In this document: in pieces, positions 17,657 through 27,585 of the stretch
Layout: the number at the start of each line of letters is the position of its first letter
How positions within the stretch are numbered: the stretch's first letter is position 1
Origin: an uncultured Desulfobacterales bacterium
GTDB lineage: Bacteria > Desulfobacterota > Desulfobacteria > Desulfobacterales > JAFDCJ01
Length of the DNA stretch: 37,638 bases
Assembly (NCBI GenBank): GCA_945787595.1
Contig: CALZJV010000266.1
Location: forward strand, 1 to 37,638
Direction: 5' to 3'
Notes under the pieces: model-generated
What the model saw: only the letters and a program-made list of their open reading frames with translations
Told to the model about the DNA's origin: nothing
Database searches by the model: none
Translations under genes and position numbers: made by a program

Positions 17657-17872
17657 TTACTTTAAAACCGGAACACCATTTTTTTTCATCAGTTCAACCG
17701 CATCTTTTAACTGTCCCGCCGTACAGTCGTCAACATGGTAGACCTTTTGGCCACCATCCACAAATGTCAATGTGAAGTTTCCTTTATCATCGAAGCGCGC
17801 CTGTTGGATATAGTCATCATTGAGCCAGGGCTTGAGGGCCTGCATAAAATCTATGAACCTACATGTTTTCAT
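17657..17872 (-). CDS. Hypothetical 71-aa protein
   Basis: Not recognised. GGAGGAC lies before the ATG with good spacing. It is soluble, with a helical start (RFIDFMQALKPWLNDDYIQQ), a two-strand middle (ARFDDKGNFTLTFVDGGQKVYHVDD) and a C-terminal helix (AGQLKDAVELMKKNGVPVL). No neighbour on the same strand is close, so it is probably monocistronic. Confidence 0.7.
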   Translation of the reverse strand: MKTCRFIDFMQALKPWLNDDYIQQARFDDKGNFTLTFVDGGQKVYHVDDCTAGQLKDAVELMKKNGVPVLK

Positions 17873-18172
17873 TTGAATAAGTCCTCCTGTCAGCTGACAT
17901 TAACAATTAGATAGTACCGATAAGGTAAGTGCAAAACGTGAAATTTAAAGTTTTTTTTTCGATGCGTTGTTTATATAAGTAGGAGGTATGTTACAGGTTT
18001 CACCGAAAATGTGGAAGCCACAACATATTGTATAGGGCGCGGCTTAGGAATAATTCTGAAACTTACGAAAGATTCAGACGCTTCGATTTTTTACAACCAT
18101 TATCTGCCATCTTTTGAAAAAAAATTTGCGGATCTGTAGTTTATCATCAATTGATAAGGTGCGCCCGGTCGT

Positions 18173-20995
18173 CTACTGTTTATCTTTATCATCAAGGACT
18201 TTACGAACTGTTTTTGCCAGATCAGCCTTGACAATCGGCTTATAGGCAAAGGCCTTGATGCCCATTATTGAAGCTGTTTCTTTAGAAATCTTTTTGCTGT
18301 AACCTGTACAGAGAATAACCGGAATATCTGGCCGAATCTCCATTAGCTCTAATGTCAGTTTATCCCCGGACATATTCGGCATGGTCATATCGGTGATGAC
18401 CAGATCAAAATCATTTGGTTTTGATCTGAATAGCTCCAAGGCTTCAACGCTGCTGGTGCGAAAGGTCACCCGATACCCCAACCGTTGCAAAAGCTGGCTG
18501 CCCAACTTTGCGATGGGCAATTCATCGTCAACGAACAGGATGCTCTCGGTGCCGGAAGGCGGTTTCTCTTTCTCGTATGGTCGATGATCCTCACTATTTT
18601 TGGCTATGGGCAGATAAATCGAAAAAACGGTCCCATGGCCTAATTTGCTGTCAACGGTAATTTTACCGCCATAAGATTCAACAATGCCATGCACCAACGC
18701 AAGCCCCATCCCTGTGCCTTCACCGACGCCCTTAGTCGTAAAATACGGCTCAAAAATAGAGTCGATGATATCCGCTGAAATGCCGGGGCCGGTATCCGAT
18801 ACGGTTACCTTCATATAGTTGCCGGATTTAAACCCCGATAGGGGTAGGGGCGATTGACCGTTGTGTTCGGCATCAGTCAACCCGACTTCTAAAGTACCAC
18901 CATCCTCCTCCATAGCCTGGGCTGCATTGGTGCACAAGTTCATAAACAACTGGTGGACTTGCGACGGATTGCCCATGATAACTGAATGGCCTTCTATGTT
19001 TTCCTTGATCTCAATCGTTGTCGGAATCGTCGATCGGATGAGCTTCAGCACCTCCTTGGCGATGGTATCCACCTGGATGGGCTTTCGCTCCTCATCGGAC
19101 TGGCGTGCAAAAGCCAATATCTGTTTAACCAAATCTCTCGCCCGCATTCCCGCCGTATAAACCTCCTGAAGATTGTTTTCCAATGATGTTCCTTTTGTTG
19201 CACCATCAAGGGATAACTCTGTAAACCCTAGTATGGATGATAATATGTTGTTAAAATCATGGGCGATGCCTCCGGCTAAGGTGCCGATGGATTCCATTTT
19301 CTGGCCTTGTCGGAGATCTTCCTCAAGCCTGAGTCTCATTTCCTCGGCCTGTTTGCGGCCGGTGATATCTGAAAAGCTGACCAGGCTAGCTATCACGTTG
19401 CCCTGTTTATCCTTTAAGGGACTTCCAAAGACTTCCAGGAGAACTCGGTTGCCATCAGGATGAACAATAACCATATCGTCAATAGAGTGTTTTTCGCCAG
19501 AAATTCCTCGGACAATCGGCATTTGGTCTTCAGGGTATAGTTCCTCTGTTCCGAGTTTATATGCTTGATATACCTCAGAGAGGTTTGTTTTATCAGCACC
19601 ATTCATGATACCGCGACCGAGTAACTCCTTAGCGCGCCTATTGGTCAAAAGTGGCTTACCGGTAGGCACCTCCACCATAAACACGCCCACTTGCAGATTG
19701 TCGAGGAGCGCGCTCATAAGTCGATTTTGAGATTCAAGATTTTTTTCCGCCTGCTGACGCTCTTTAACTTCATAGTTCAAGTTTGTATTGGTTTCGGTAA
19801 GTTCCGAAGTCCTTTCTATGACTCTTTTTTCCAGGTCATTACGGGATTTTTGTAAAGATGCTTCGGCATTTTTGCGTTTGCGAATATTTTGTATCAGAGC
19901 AAAAATAACGAGTGTTTGAAAAATTAAAAAAAGAACGGCTGACCAAATTCTATATCTGTACAGATCGTAAAAAGATTGGGGTCTGTTTAAAATAATAGTA
20001 TTTTCAGGTAGTTGAGAAATAGCGAGACCAATTTTTTTCAGCTGGGGGTAATTAAACATATACTGATTCGGACTCTCCTCAACCAAAGGGATTGATGCAG
20101 GTGAATTGCCTTGGAGGATTTGCACAGTAAGGTTAGCAGCTTCTTCACCCTGGGAAAAGCCGCTTGTCACGTATCCACCAAGAATCCCTTCCTCCAGGTA
20201 GACATCTTCCATACTTATAATTGTAAAATTACCCGTGCTCACTATGGAGTTGAGCGTACTTTTAAGCGGTATAACAACACCATGTTCATCTTTTATTCCA
20301 CCGATAGTTGTTAGAAAGATTATACCTTCTTTGTGCAATTGTAGCTGTTTGATAAGATATGAGAGGCTATCATTAGCCAAAATTGCATATTCTTGCTCTG
20401 GGAATTGAGATGCAATATCGGCGATGATCGTTTGCGCAATCGCTTGATGTGTGGAAGAGTTATCCCCTAAAACCAATATTTTGCCTGGATTCGGAATAAT
20501 TCCTTTTAGAAGGGCTAGATTCGGGATAATTTCTTTTTTTTCAAAAACGCCGGTATATTGTTTCCGATCCAAATCATTTTGGACCTCAAGATTGTTTACT
20601 CCACAAAAAACAACCGGGACATGCTCGAACAACCTTTCTTTGAATTTCAAAAGGAAACTCAGAGCATTATCGTCGCTACAAAAAATCACATCTGGTGAGT
20701 AATGAACATATTTTTGTTTTAGGTAATGATAAAAAAAATCTTGATATCCCTTGTTAAATTCAACCCTTTTTGTATCCAGATATTCAGTGGAAAAATTGAT
20801 GTTCCCGGATAGGAACCTATTGATTAATGTCTGGGTAAAACCCTTGTTTTCAGAGTTTGTCCATGGGTATTCCTGATGATAAGAATGTAGAATTAAGATA
20901 TTTTTATTTTGGGCGAATGCAGTCGCAGTTGTGAAAAGATATTCGCAAGAAAGTATTATTAAGAGTCCGCATAGAAGCCGTATATTGTTCTTCAT
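18173..20995 (-). CDS. Hybrid sensor histidine kinase with ABC-substrate-binding-like sensor
   Basis: 940-aa membrane-bound hybrid kinase. A signal peptide (to about 28) leads into a periplasmic domain (30-330) resembling the ABC_sub_bind family ([49 protein letters not shown]). A membrane helix follows near 350-368, then a coiled coil and a PAS domain (425-545). The HisKA H-box [13 protein letters not shown] has its phospho-acceptor at about His579. The ATPase domain shows [19 protein letters not shown] and [14 protein letters not shown]-terminal receiver ends the protein, with the phospho-acceptor near Asp869 in [13 protein letters not shown] and the conserved Lys in AYKPI. No separate output regulator is adjacent. 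The ligand is unknown. Confidence 0.93.
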   Translation of the reverse strand: MKNNIRLLCGLLIILSCEYLFTTATAFAQNKNILILHSYHQEYPWTNSENKGFTQTLINRFLSGNINFSTEYLDTKRVEFNKGYQDFFYHYLKQKYVHYSPDVIFCSDDNALSFLLKFKERLFEHVPVVFCGVNNLEVQNDLDRKQYTGVFEKKEIIPNLALLKGIIPNPGKILVLGDNSSTHQAIAQTIIADIASQFPEQEYAILANDSLSYLIKQLQLHKEGIIFLTTIGGIKDEHGVVIPLKSTLNSIVSTGNFTIISMEDVYLEEGILGGYVTSGFSQGEEAANLTVQILQGNSPASIPLVEESPNQYMFNYPQLKKIGLAISQLPENTIILNRPQSFYDLYRYRIWSAVLFLIFQTLVIFALIQNIRKRKNAEASLQKSRNDLEKRVIERTSELTETNTNLNYEVKERQQAEKNLESQNRLMSALLDNLQVGVFMVEVPTGKPLLTNRRAKELLGRGIMNGADKTNLSEVYQAYKLGTEELYPEDQMPIVRGISGEKHSIDDMVIVHPDGNRVLLEVFGSPLKDKQGNVIASLVSFSDITGRKQAEEMRLRLEEDLRQGQKMESIGTLAGGIAHDFNNILSSILGFTELSLDGATKGTSLENNLQEVYTAGMRARDLVKQILAFARQSDEERKPIQVDTIAKEVLKLIRSTIPTTIEIKENIEGHSVIMGNPSQVHQLFMNLCTNAAQAMEEDGGTLEVGLTDAEHNGQSPLPLSGFKSGNYMKVTVSDTGPGISADIIDSIFEPYFTTKGVGEGTGMGLALVHGIVESYGGKITVDSKLGHGTVFSIYLPIAKNSEDHRPYEKEKPPSGTESILFVDDELPIAKLGSQLLQRLGYRVTFRTSSVEALELFRSKPNDFDLVITDMTMPNMSGDKLTLELMEIRPDIPVILCTGYSKKISKETASIMGIKAFAYKPIVKADLAKTVRKVLDDKDKQ

Positions 20996-21140
20996 TCTTT
21001 TATCATCCGGGTAGATATGTTAGCTGTAAATATTGCAGATATCATTATCGGCGTTTGGCAAATTTAATTATCGTCGGGTCTTCTCCTACGACTGACACTA
21101 GTTAGTATGCCGTATCTCTTTCTATAATTGGGCTGAACTT

Positions 21141-21156
21141 TAAACCGATCGGTTTA
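21141..21156. promoter_or_regulatory. 16 bp perfect palindrome, candidate operator
   Basis: TAAACCGATCGGTTTA is perfectly symmetric, in the 200 bp between the molybdoenzyme stop and the kinase start, about 145 bp upstream of the kinase ATG. Its size and symmetry suit a TetR-type operator; the regulator is not in the window. A half-like ACTGATCGGTT occurs near 22363. Confidence 0.35.
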
Positions 21157-21197
21157 CCCTAACGTTGCAAAAGCCGGAGGGCTTCAGAGCCAAGGCG

Positions 21198-22283
21198 TCA
21201 AGGGTGAAGTTGTAGTAGTTTACCACGATCCCTTGACAACACAGGATCTGAAACCGTCACGGCATGTTCGCGAACACCGTTGTTTCCGTAGCCCAGGGCA
21301 TTCCAGTGGGCGGCCTCGGGCTGCCGGCGTCCGTGGGTGTCGGTTGCACGCGCCATAATTGTATACTCCCCCCCGGCTTTAACTTGCCATAAGTACTCCC
21401 AGTGACGCCAGGCGTAGGGCTGGTCGAGTCCGATTAACTCGGCCGGCTGCCAGGTGGCGCCTTGGTCGACAGACACTTCTACTTTTTCAATTGCGGCTTC
21501 TCCGGCATAGGCGGCACCTCTGACCGGTACTGTGCCGGCGGAAAGGATTTGATCCTTTTCGGGTTCGACGATGATGGATTTGACCTCAATGTCTTTAACC
21601 ACTTGACCGGAATTGGGAGATTCGCCTTTTTGAAACACACGGTAGACATTGTCCATAAAAAAGCCCTCAAATGGCTTGCCCAGAACGCTGATTTTTTTAA
21701 GCCACTTGACACAATTCGCCCCGGTCCAACCTAATGCCAGGGCTCGCAGCGGGTATCCATGTTTGAGCGGCAACGGCTGCCCGTTCATTTCATAGGCCAG
21801 CAGCGTTGAAGACATGGCCTTTTCAATCGGAATGCTGCGAATGAATTTAATGCCGGCCGATCCCAACGGTTTTTCAAACCCTTCGAAACTCACGTGGCGG
21901 GCATCGTCTTGCAGACCCGCTTTTTCAAGTAAATCCTTCAGCCAGATTCCACCCCAGATGGCATTGCCCACCCCGCCGATGGTCCAGGGGTTACCGGAGG
22001 CTTTTTGCGCCAGCAGCGATCGGCTGTTGCCGGAGCATTCCAGCGTGTCGGCTGTCTCCACCTTGGGCAGCCGTCCTAGGTCTTCAAATGTCAGTAAAAG
22101 GTTCTTTTTTACCAAACCTTCGACACCCAACCGCCAGTCCGACAGGCTGACGGGCGCTTGCGGGATCTGCCCCTGATTGCGCTTGAAAAAGACATCATTG
22201 TCCGTAATCCAGGAGCGCAGGGCCGCATTGGGCGTCTCGGCGTTTAATGGTCTTTCGGTCATCACCCGCATTTTATCATCCAT
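21198..22283 (-). CDS. Sulfite-oxidase-family molybdopterin oxidoreductase
   Basis: 361-aa enzyme of the sulfite oxidase/YedY superfamily, holding a molybdenum cofactor. I chose the ATG at 22283 because GGGAGG lies 7 nt before it; the in-frame ATG at 22298 would place that site inside the gene. The Moco ligand Cys is in TLECSGNSRSLL (about residue 83). Substrate-pocket segments WTIGGVGNAIWGGIWLKDLLEKAGL, GYPLRALALGWTGANCVKWLKKI and the C-terminal dimerisation domain (RGAAYAGEAAIEKVEVSVDQGATW; YAWRHWEYLWQVKAGGEYTI) are all present. There is no signal peptide, so it is probably cytoplasmic. The substrate could be sulfite or another oxyanion or thioether; the fold alone does not tell. No haem or dedicated partner gene is adjacent. 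Confidence 0.9.
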   Translation of the reverse strand: MDDKMRVMTERPLNAETPNAALRSWITDNDVFFKRNQGQIPQAPVSLSDWRLGVEGLVKKNLLLTFEDLGRLPKVETADTLECSGNSRSLLAQKASGNPWTIGGVGNAIWGGIWLKDLLEKAGLQDDARHVSFEGFEKPLGSAGIKFIRSIPIEKAMSSTLLAYEMNGQPLPLKHGYPLRALALGWTGANCVKWLKKISVLGKPFEGFFMDNVYRVFQKGESPNSGQVVKDIEVKSIIVEPEKDQILSAGTVPVRGAAYAGEAAIEKVEVSVDQGATWQPAELIGLDQPYAWRHWEYLWQVKAGGEYTIMARATDTHGRRQPEAAHWNALGYGNNGVREHAVTVSDPVLSRDRGKLLQLHP

Positions 22284-22498
22284 CTTGATGCCTCCCATTT
22301 GTACGATGTTAGTTATCAGCCATTCAGAGATTCAGGATTAATATGCTCCATTTTTACCTTAACTGATCGGTTCTAGGTTCTAGGTTCAGGGTTCAAAGGT
22401 TTTAACTGTTGGAAACTGTTTACTATTGTAAATCTAATATTAAGATACTTCCCGCTGGATCGCGAGATGGTGAGTGATCTCATCCTTCTCATTGCGAA

Positions 22499-22646
22499 TG
22501 GGTGCGATTTTCCATTCCATCATTTAGCTTGAATCTGTTTTTTTATCTTCGTATGTCACAGAATAATTTATTTGGGTGCGATTTTCCATTCCATCATTTA
22601 GCTTGAATCTGTTTTTTTATCTTCGTATGTCACAGAATAATTTATT
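22499..22646. repeat. Perfect 74 bp tandem duplication
   Basis: Two identical adjacent units, 22499-22572 and 22573-22646, each starting TGGGTGCGATTTTCCATTCC and ending CACAGAATAATTTATT. The second unit ends exactly at the 3' end of the CFA synthase gene. The identity implies a recent duplication or an assembly artefact. Confidence 0.9.
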
Positions 22647-23925
22647 ACCCAAGGGCTGGTCGCAAATCATCATAGCGGCTCAAGGGTTTGGCAAATAGCA
22701 TCTGAACATCACCGATATATCGTTCTGCAAATCCCGCTTCACAGTAACATAAATAGTATTGCCACATCCGAATAAACGTATCAGAATAACCCATTTCCCG
22801 AACCTTATCAAGACTGGCAAAAAACCGTTGGCGCCACGCATGCAAGGTTCTGGCATAGTGAGGCGTAATATCCTCCAAATGGATCAACCGCAAATCGGTG
22901 TTTTTGGCAATGGCATGGCTGATGGCGGTGATCGAAGGGATACAGCTGCCCGGAAAGATATAGCGCTTGATGAAATCCACCGATCGTTTGTGGCGATCGA
23001 ATATCTGATCACCGATGGTGATGGCCTGCAGCGCCATCAGGCCGTCATCTTTTAGCAATCGGCTGCAAGTCTGAAAGAAGGTGGGATAAAAATGATGGCC
23101 GACGGCCTCGATCATTTCGATAAGGACCAGTTTGTCAAATTTCCCGCTGAGATCGCGGTAGTCCTTCTTTAACAGCGTGATCCGATCTTCCAGCCCCGCT
23201 GTTTTGATGCGGTGTTGGGCAAACTGGTGTTGTTCTTCGGAAATGGTGGTGGTTGTCACCTGCACGCCGTAGTCGCGGGCTGCATGCACGGCAAATCCGC
23301 CCCAGCCGGTGCCGATTTCCAAAACCCGGTCACCGGCCGCAAATTGCAGTTTGCGGCAAATTCGATCGTATTTTGCTTCTGATGCTTCTCTGAGGGTGCT
23401 GTCTTCCCGTTCGAATATCCCGCATGAATAGGTCATGGTTTGATCGAGAAACAGTGCATAAAAATCGTTTCCCAAATCATAGTGGGCCAATATGTTTTTG
23501 CGGCTGCCAGCCTTTGTATTCTTCCTGACATAATGATAGAATTTGTAAAACGGCGCCGTCACGCGCGCCAACCCTTTTTCCATATCTGAAAAGGCTTTTT
23601 GGTTTAAAGCCAAAATTCGCATGACCACCGTTAAGTCATCTGCCGACCACAACCGCTCCATGTAGGCTTCCGCAGCACCAATGCTGCCGCCAAATAAAAT
23701 GCGGCTATAAAACTGAGAATGATGAACGCTGATTTCAGCCTGTAAAGCCGACGTTTGTGATGCTTCACCGAACGATTTGCGATGATTACTTTCAATGATC
23801 ATAATCCGGCCGTGCTTCAATTTGCTTAGCAGCGATAAAACGGCTTGGCGCGCGATACGATCCAGTTTCCGTTCTTTAAGCTGGCTGAGATTCGGTGCCT
23901 CAGATGGAATAATCAACTCTGTCAT
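22645..23925 (-). CDS. cfa: Cyclopropane-fatty-acyl-phospholipid synthase
   Basis: 426-aa SAM-dependent enzyme that adds a methylene group across the double bond of phospholipid acyl chains. I chose the ATG at 23925, which forms an ATGA overlap with the DUF1365 stop; the longer in-frame start at 24012 would lie deep inside DUF1365. Family marks: the substrate-side Cys in TMTYSCGIFERED, the SAM site VLEIGTGWGGFAVHAARDYG, the EMIEAVGHHFYPTFF segment, and the C-terminal YYLCYCEAGFAERYIGDVQML. It is the last gene of the lipid group read leftward from the desaturase. In such clusters the product can be a cyclopropane or another methylated acyl chain. Confidence 0.95.
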   Translation of the reverse strand: MTELIIPSEAPNLSQLKERKLDRIARQAVLSLLSKLKHGRIMIIESNHRKSFGEASQTSALQAEISVHHSQFYSRILFGGSIGAAEAYMERLWSADDLTVVMRILALNQKAFSDMEKGLARVTAPFYKFYHYVRKNTKAGSRKNILAHYDLGNDFYALFLDQTMTYSCGIFEREDSTLREASEAKYDRICRKLQFAAGDRVLEIGTGWGGFAVHAARDYGVQVTTTTISEEQHQFAQHRIKTAGLEDRITLLKKDYRDLSGKFDKLVLIEMIEAVGHHFYPTFFQTCSRLLKDDGLMALQAITIGDQIFDRHKRSVDFIKRYIFPGSCIPSITAISHAIAKNTDLRLIHLEDITPHYARTLHAWRQRFFASLDKVREMGYSDTFIRMWQYYLCYCEAGFAERYIGDVQMLFAKPLSRYDDLRPALG

Positions 23926-24716
23926 TTGTGAGTCCTCTCTGATGGCAATTCTCGCTTTTCTGGATGGGTGAAAAATGGGGCTCTTTTCAGCAGGAGGCGC
24001 AAGGACTGCCAATAGATCAAGGTGATTACTTTGCCGGTCATTACTGGATACCTAAGCAAAACCCGCGTCAGAGCCTGACGATTTATCGGCCGGCGTTGGA
24101 GCGCTAAACTGGCATCAAAGAGCTTTTCTCTGTTTTCATAATCGATCATATGCACCCGAATGGAATTATCAGGCAGCCGAAAGCGCCAATCGTAATGGAT
24201 GTCCATATCGATAAACGGCGAGACATGAAATGCTTTGGCAAACTGATGGCGCCGCCAGTATTTTAAGGGATGTTCATTATGTTCGGCGTTTAAAACATAA
24301 CAATGGCGCTCGCCCCAGGGCGTATTATGAATTTCTACGACGATGGTTTCAATCTCTACAGCCGCGGAATCGTAGCAATAATAGAAACTGGCCGGATTGA
24401 AACAATGACCAAAATATCTCAAATGGGTCAGTAGACGAATCGGACCGTTCGGTCGACTGCCAAGCTGGTCTTCAACAAGATCCGCGACAGCTTGATCCAG
24501 CGGTATCTTGGGGTCCCCGAAGTGATCCCGGCGGCGAAAACAGGCAATATTGAACTGTTCGTAAGACCACAACGGATGAATATCAAACAGGGTCGTCAAT
24601 TCGGCTAAATCGAGATACATGAAAAATAGGCGATACTGAAACATGTTGGGTCGCGGCCGGAACCGCCGGTGCCGAATGGTCCCTTCATATATGCAGCTAT
24701 GGATGGTTTCGTTCAC
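23922..24716 (-). CDS. DUF1365 family protein
   Basis: 264-aa protein recognised by MYLDLAEL, the middle block LLTHLRYFGHCFNPASFYYCYD, and VVEIHNTPWGERHCYVL, followed by VSPFIDMDIHYDWRF. The start is a GTG, in agreement with the usual N-terminus (SCIYEGTIRHRRFRP). It is translationally coupled to the CFA synthase by an ATGA overlap. The family is conserved beside FAD oxidoreductases and CFA synthases; in alphaproteobacteria this trio is linked to singlet-oxygen response and modified (furan) fatty acids, though the biochemical role of DUF1365 is not settled to my knowledge. A repeat element ends only about 50 bp upstream of its start. Confidence 0.93.
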   Translation of the reverse strand: MNETIHSCIYEGTIRHRRFRPRPNMFQYRLFFMYLDLAELTTLFDIHPLWSYEQFNIACFRRRDHFGDPKIPLDQAVADLVEDQLGSRPNGPIRLLTHLRYFGHCFNPASFYYCYDSAAVEIETIVVEIHNTPWGERHCYVLNAEHNEHPLKYWRRHQFAKAFHVSPFIDMDIHYDWRFRLPDNSIRVHMIDYENREKLFDASLALQRRPINRQALTRVLLRYPVMTGKVITLIYWQSLRLLLKRAPFFTHPEKRELPSERTHK

Positions 24717-24765
24717 GATATATCATCTGACAGTCAATTCATTGAAAAAGAATGAGGCATTTACC

Positions 24766-25112
24766 GGAACAGTGAGTAGATTGAACGTCGAACATCGAAC
24801 GTCCAACATCGAACGTTGAATATGGATGACGCTGCGCTTTATCGATTTTAAAACAAGCGAACCGCAGCCTACGATGAGCCCTTCGGTCGTGAGACCAGAG
24901 TTGAAATACTCTGGTCGAACGACTCCCCGCGACGAGCTCGGGGCCTGAGCCTGTCGAAGCCAGCCGAATCGAATTTCGAAGAGTAGATTCGCTCGCGCAG
25001 CGCAGGCGCTTGCACCGAGTGTTGCTCAGTCTTTATTTTAAATTGACAGAATACATTATTCAATGTTGGACGTTCGATGTTCGATGTTCATTTTTTAGTT
25101 AACCTCTCATAT
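24766..25112. repeat. MITE-like element, copy 2 (inverted relative to copy 1)
   Basis: 347 bp, same terminal inverted repeats as copy 1 (GAACGTCGAACATCGAACGT near 24783; GGACGTTCGATGTTCGATGT near 25069). It is longer than copy 1 because its core holds extra sequence with its own small inverted repeats (CTCAGGCCCCGAGCTCGTCG on the complementary strand). It lies between the FAD oxidoreductase and DUF1365 genes and so splits what is normally one operon. Confidence 0.8.
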
Positions 25113-25226
25113 AAAAATAGCTTAAGGGAATAGTTTCTTTTTAGATTAGACTGGCCGCCCTCCCAAGGCGGGTAAACTTTTCAGGCCGGCGGCGGGGCTG
25201 ACACCTGAAACCTTAGAGTTCCATTC

Positions 25227-25246
25227 TCTGACAACATGTTGTCAGA
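25227..25246. promoter_or_regulatory. 20 bp perfect palindrome, candidate operator
   Basis: TCTGACAACATGTTGTCAGA is perfectly symmetric and lies 80 bp after the FAD oxidoreductase stop, between it and the repeat element. It could be a regulator site for the DUF1365-CFA genes. The AT-poor flanks and lack of a U tract argue against a terminator. Confidence 0.4.
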
Positions 25247-25324
25247 TAAAATACGTTAAGTACCTAAAGATAACCATTCAGTTCCAGAGGTCAGCACCAC
25301 GACCCTGACTATCTGTTTTTCTAT

Positions 25325-26569
25325 CTAGAGCGTTTTGCCAAAATGCTTACAAACCTCGAGGGCACTGACGACACCGTCTTCATGGAAACCATAACCCCAG
25401 TAAGCACCGGCGAAATGAGTTCGATTGACTCCGTTTATTTCCCGGTGACTATGTCTTGCGGCCAGACTGTCCGGATTATAAACCGGATGATGATAAATCA
25501 TCTCCCGGTAAATTTTAGCCGGATCAATGGCTTTCGCCAAATTCAGCGAAACACAGAGTTCCCTGGGGGCGCCGATGCTCTGCAAGATGTTCATATCGTA
25601 GGTAACGGCGACCCGGCCGAGGTCTTCTTTCGGAATGTGATAATTCCAGCTGGCCCATGCCGCTTTTTTGATGGGAAGCAAAGATTCGTCGCGGTGCAAG
25701 ACTGCCTGATTTTTCTGGTAGGGGATAAGGCCCAGAATATTTTGTTCAGCATCAGTCGGGTCGTCCAGCAGAGAAAGCGCCTGATCGCTGTGCGTGGCAA
25801 TCACGACCTGATCAAATTTTTCTGCCGCTTGATTTTGCGGGTGTATCTCAACACAATCGGCATGCCGCCGGACAGACGCAACCGGGCAGCTTACCCGTAT
25901 TTGATCGGCATAGGATTTGGTTATCGGCTTAATATACTGCCTTGACCTGCCTTTGACAGTGAGCCATTGAGGTTGATCTTTGATATTTAAAAATCCATGA
26001 TTCTTAAAAAATTGCGCAAAATAACGGGCCGGAAATTGGTTAAATTTAACCGGATCCGCCGACCAGACCGCTTCACCCATCGGAATAATGAAGTGCTGCA
26101 TAAATGCCTGGGAGTACCCCTTGCCGGTCAGAAAAGCAGCCAACGTCATTTTATAATCATCTGATTCCAATAGCGCTGCCGAATCCCGTTTGAAGCGCAT
26201 GACATCCCACAGCATTCGATAAAAGGACGGTCGCAACAAGTTGCGCCGCTGGATGAAAAGGGAATTAAGATTGCTGGGATTGAATTCCAGACCGGTTTTC
26301 TCGCATTGCACACTGAAGCTCATGATCGAATTTTGCCAACCCACGTCCAGGCGCTTCATCAGCTTTATGAAATTCGGATAGGTCTTTTCATTGAAAACAA
26401 TAAACCCCGTATCGACCGCATATTGTTGCCCATTGAGGGAGACGTCTACGGTATTCGTGTGTCCGCCGATATAATCGTTGGCCTCATATACGACGACCTC
26501 GTGATCTTGATTGAGCAAATAGGCCGACGTCAACCCTGAAATCCCGCTACCGATGATGGCGATTCGCAT
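25325..26569 (-). CDS. FAD-dependent oxidoreductase (amine-oxidase-like) of the lipid cluster
   Basis: 414-aa flavoprotein. I chose the ATG at 26569 because GGAGG lies 7 nt before it and the protein then begins directly with the dinucleotide-binding motif MRIAIIGSGISGLTSAYLL. VVVYEANDYIGGHTNTVDV is the second FAD contact. AVDTGFIVFNEKTYPNF and the C-terminal GVNRTHFAGAYWGYGFHEDGV are hallmarks of the branch found with DUF1365 and CFA synthase. Related proteins act in the formation of unusual fatty acids (e.g. the singlet-oxygen-induced cluster of Rhodobacter). It follows the desaturase with a 38 bp gap and is probably co-transcribed with it. Confidence 0.92.
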   Translation of the reverse strand: MRIAIIGSGISGLTSAYLLNQDHEVVVYEANDYIGGHTNTVDVSLNGQQYAVDTGFIVFNEKTYPNFIKLMKRLDVGWQNSIMSFSVQCEKTGLEFNPSNLNSLFIQRRNLLRPSFYRMLWDVMRFKRDSAALLESDDYKMTLAAFLTGKGYSQAFMQHFIIPMGEAVWSADPVKFNQFPARYFAQFFKNHGFLNIKDQPQWLTVKGRSRQYIKPITKSYADQIRVSCPVASVRRHADCVEIHPQNQAAEKFDQVVIATHSDQALSLLDDPTDAEQNILGLIPYQKNQAVLHRDESLLPIKKAAWASWNYHIPKEDLGRVAVTYDMNILQSIGAPRELCVSLNLAKAIDPAKIYREMIYHHPVYNPDSLAARHSHREINGVNRTHFAGAYWGYGFHEDGVVSALEVCKHFGKTL

Positions 26570-26607
26570 TTCGTGACCTCCGGCGGAATTGCCAAATGTC
26601 CGCCACA

Positions 26608-27585
26608 TTACATTTGAGTTGATGTTTCTGCAATAATGCGGTTTTTGTGGAGCACATGCTTGGGCACGGCACGCAGATCCCTAACGATACCCAGCGAGGA
26701 CATGAAAACAAGGAGGTAATAGGTCATGTCAAATTCCCACCAGAAAAAACCCTGGCGGGCCGAAACAGCATAGTGGTGATGGTTGTTGTGCCAGCCTTCA
26801 CCCAGTGTGATCAGAGCGAGTAGGGCATTGTTGCGGCTGGTATCGGGTGTGTTATAGCGCCGGCTGCCGTACATATGGTCAAATGAATTGATCGTCACCG
26901 TCGCATGCAGCAACGCGACGGTAGAAATAACAAATCCCCAAATGAACAGTTGCATACCATTCGTCTCCAATTGGGGTGCGACGCGTTCGAGGATTGTACC
27001 CAATAGATACAATGCCAGCGCCAGCAGGATGGGAATGACCGTGTCAAAACGATTCAGCCAACGCAGTTCCGGAAATTGGGCCCAATCAGCAACTAATTTG
27101 TAATTGGTGGAAAAATTGGACTTGGAGGTCAACCAGCCGATATGGCTCCACCAGAATCCATGACGACTGGGAGAGTGTACATCCTGCTCCTGATCCGTAT
27201 AGCGATGATGATGGCGATGATGGGAGGCCCACCACAGAGGACCACGCTGGACGGACGCATTGCCTACAACGCCGAAGACAAACTGCCAGAACCGATTGGT
27301 CTTGAATGCTTTATGCGAGAAATAGCGATGATAAAAAGCGGTGATGGCGAACATGCGAATGAGATAAAGCAGCAGGGCCACTAGCAGCGCTGTCCAGCTC
27401 CAGCCCACCCAGAAAACCCCCAAACACATCAGATGCAGAAATAAAAGCGGAAAAATACGCAGCCAGTCCACTTCCTTTTGGTCCATTGCGTTGATGGATT
27501 CGATATTCGCCTCCGAATCAAACCAGCGAAGAACCGATGTTATTAATTGACCGGCAGCACGACTTGTCTTGTTTTGCGAACTCAT
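26608..27585 (-). CDS. Membrane acyl-CoA/fatty acid desaturase
   Basis: 325-aa di-iron membrane desaturase, delta-9 (stearoyl-CoA desaturase) type. The three His boxes are intact: HRYFSHKAF, HRHHHRYTD and EGWHNNHHHY. Four hydrophobic segments are visible. The enzyme needs O2 and electrons, so it would act only under oxic or microoxic exposure, notable if the host is an anaerobe. It is first in the minus-strand lipid group, and the double bond it makes would be the substrate of the CFA-type enzymes downstream. The 620 bp upstream holds a repeat element rather than a gene. Confidence 0.95.
   Translation of the reverse strand: MSSQNKTSRAAGQLITSVLRWFDSEANIESINAMDQKEVDWLRIFPLLFLHLMCLGVFWVGWSWTALLVALLLYLIRMFAITAFYHRYFSHKAFKTNRFWQFVFGVVGNASVQRGPLWWASHHRHHHRYTDQEQDVHSPSRHGFWWSHIGWLTSKSNFSTNYKLVADWAQFPELRWLNRFDTVIPILLALALYLLGTILERVAPQLETNGMQLFIWGFVISTVALLHATVTINSFDHMYGSRRYNTPDTSRNNALLALITLGEGWHNNHHHYAVSARQGFFWWEFDMTYYLLVFMSSLGIVRDLRAVPKHVLHKNRIIAETSTQM

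Noticed and set aside
22366..22402. Short TTCTAGG/TTCAGGG direct repeats read as an iteron origin
   Set aside because: Only three degenerate units in an intergenic tail, with no replication gene nearby.
25343..25945. 200-codon plus-strand frame inside the FAD oxidoreductase
   Set aside because: Shadow of a well-supported gene; no ribosome-binding site and no family resemblance.
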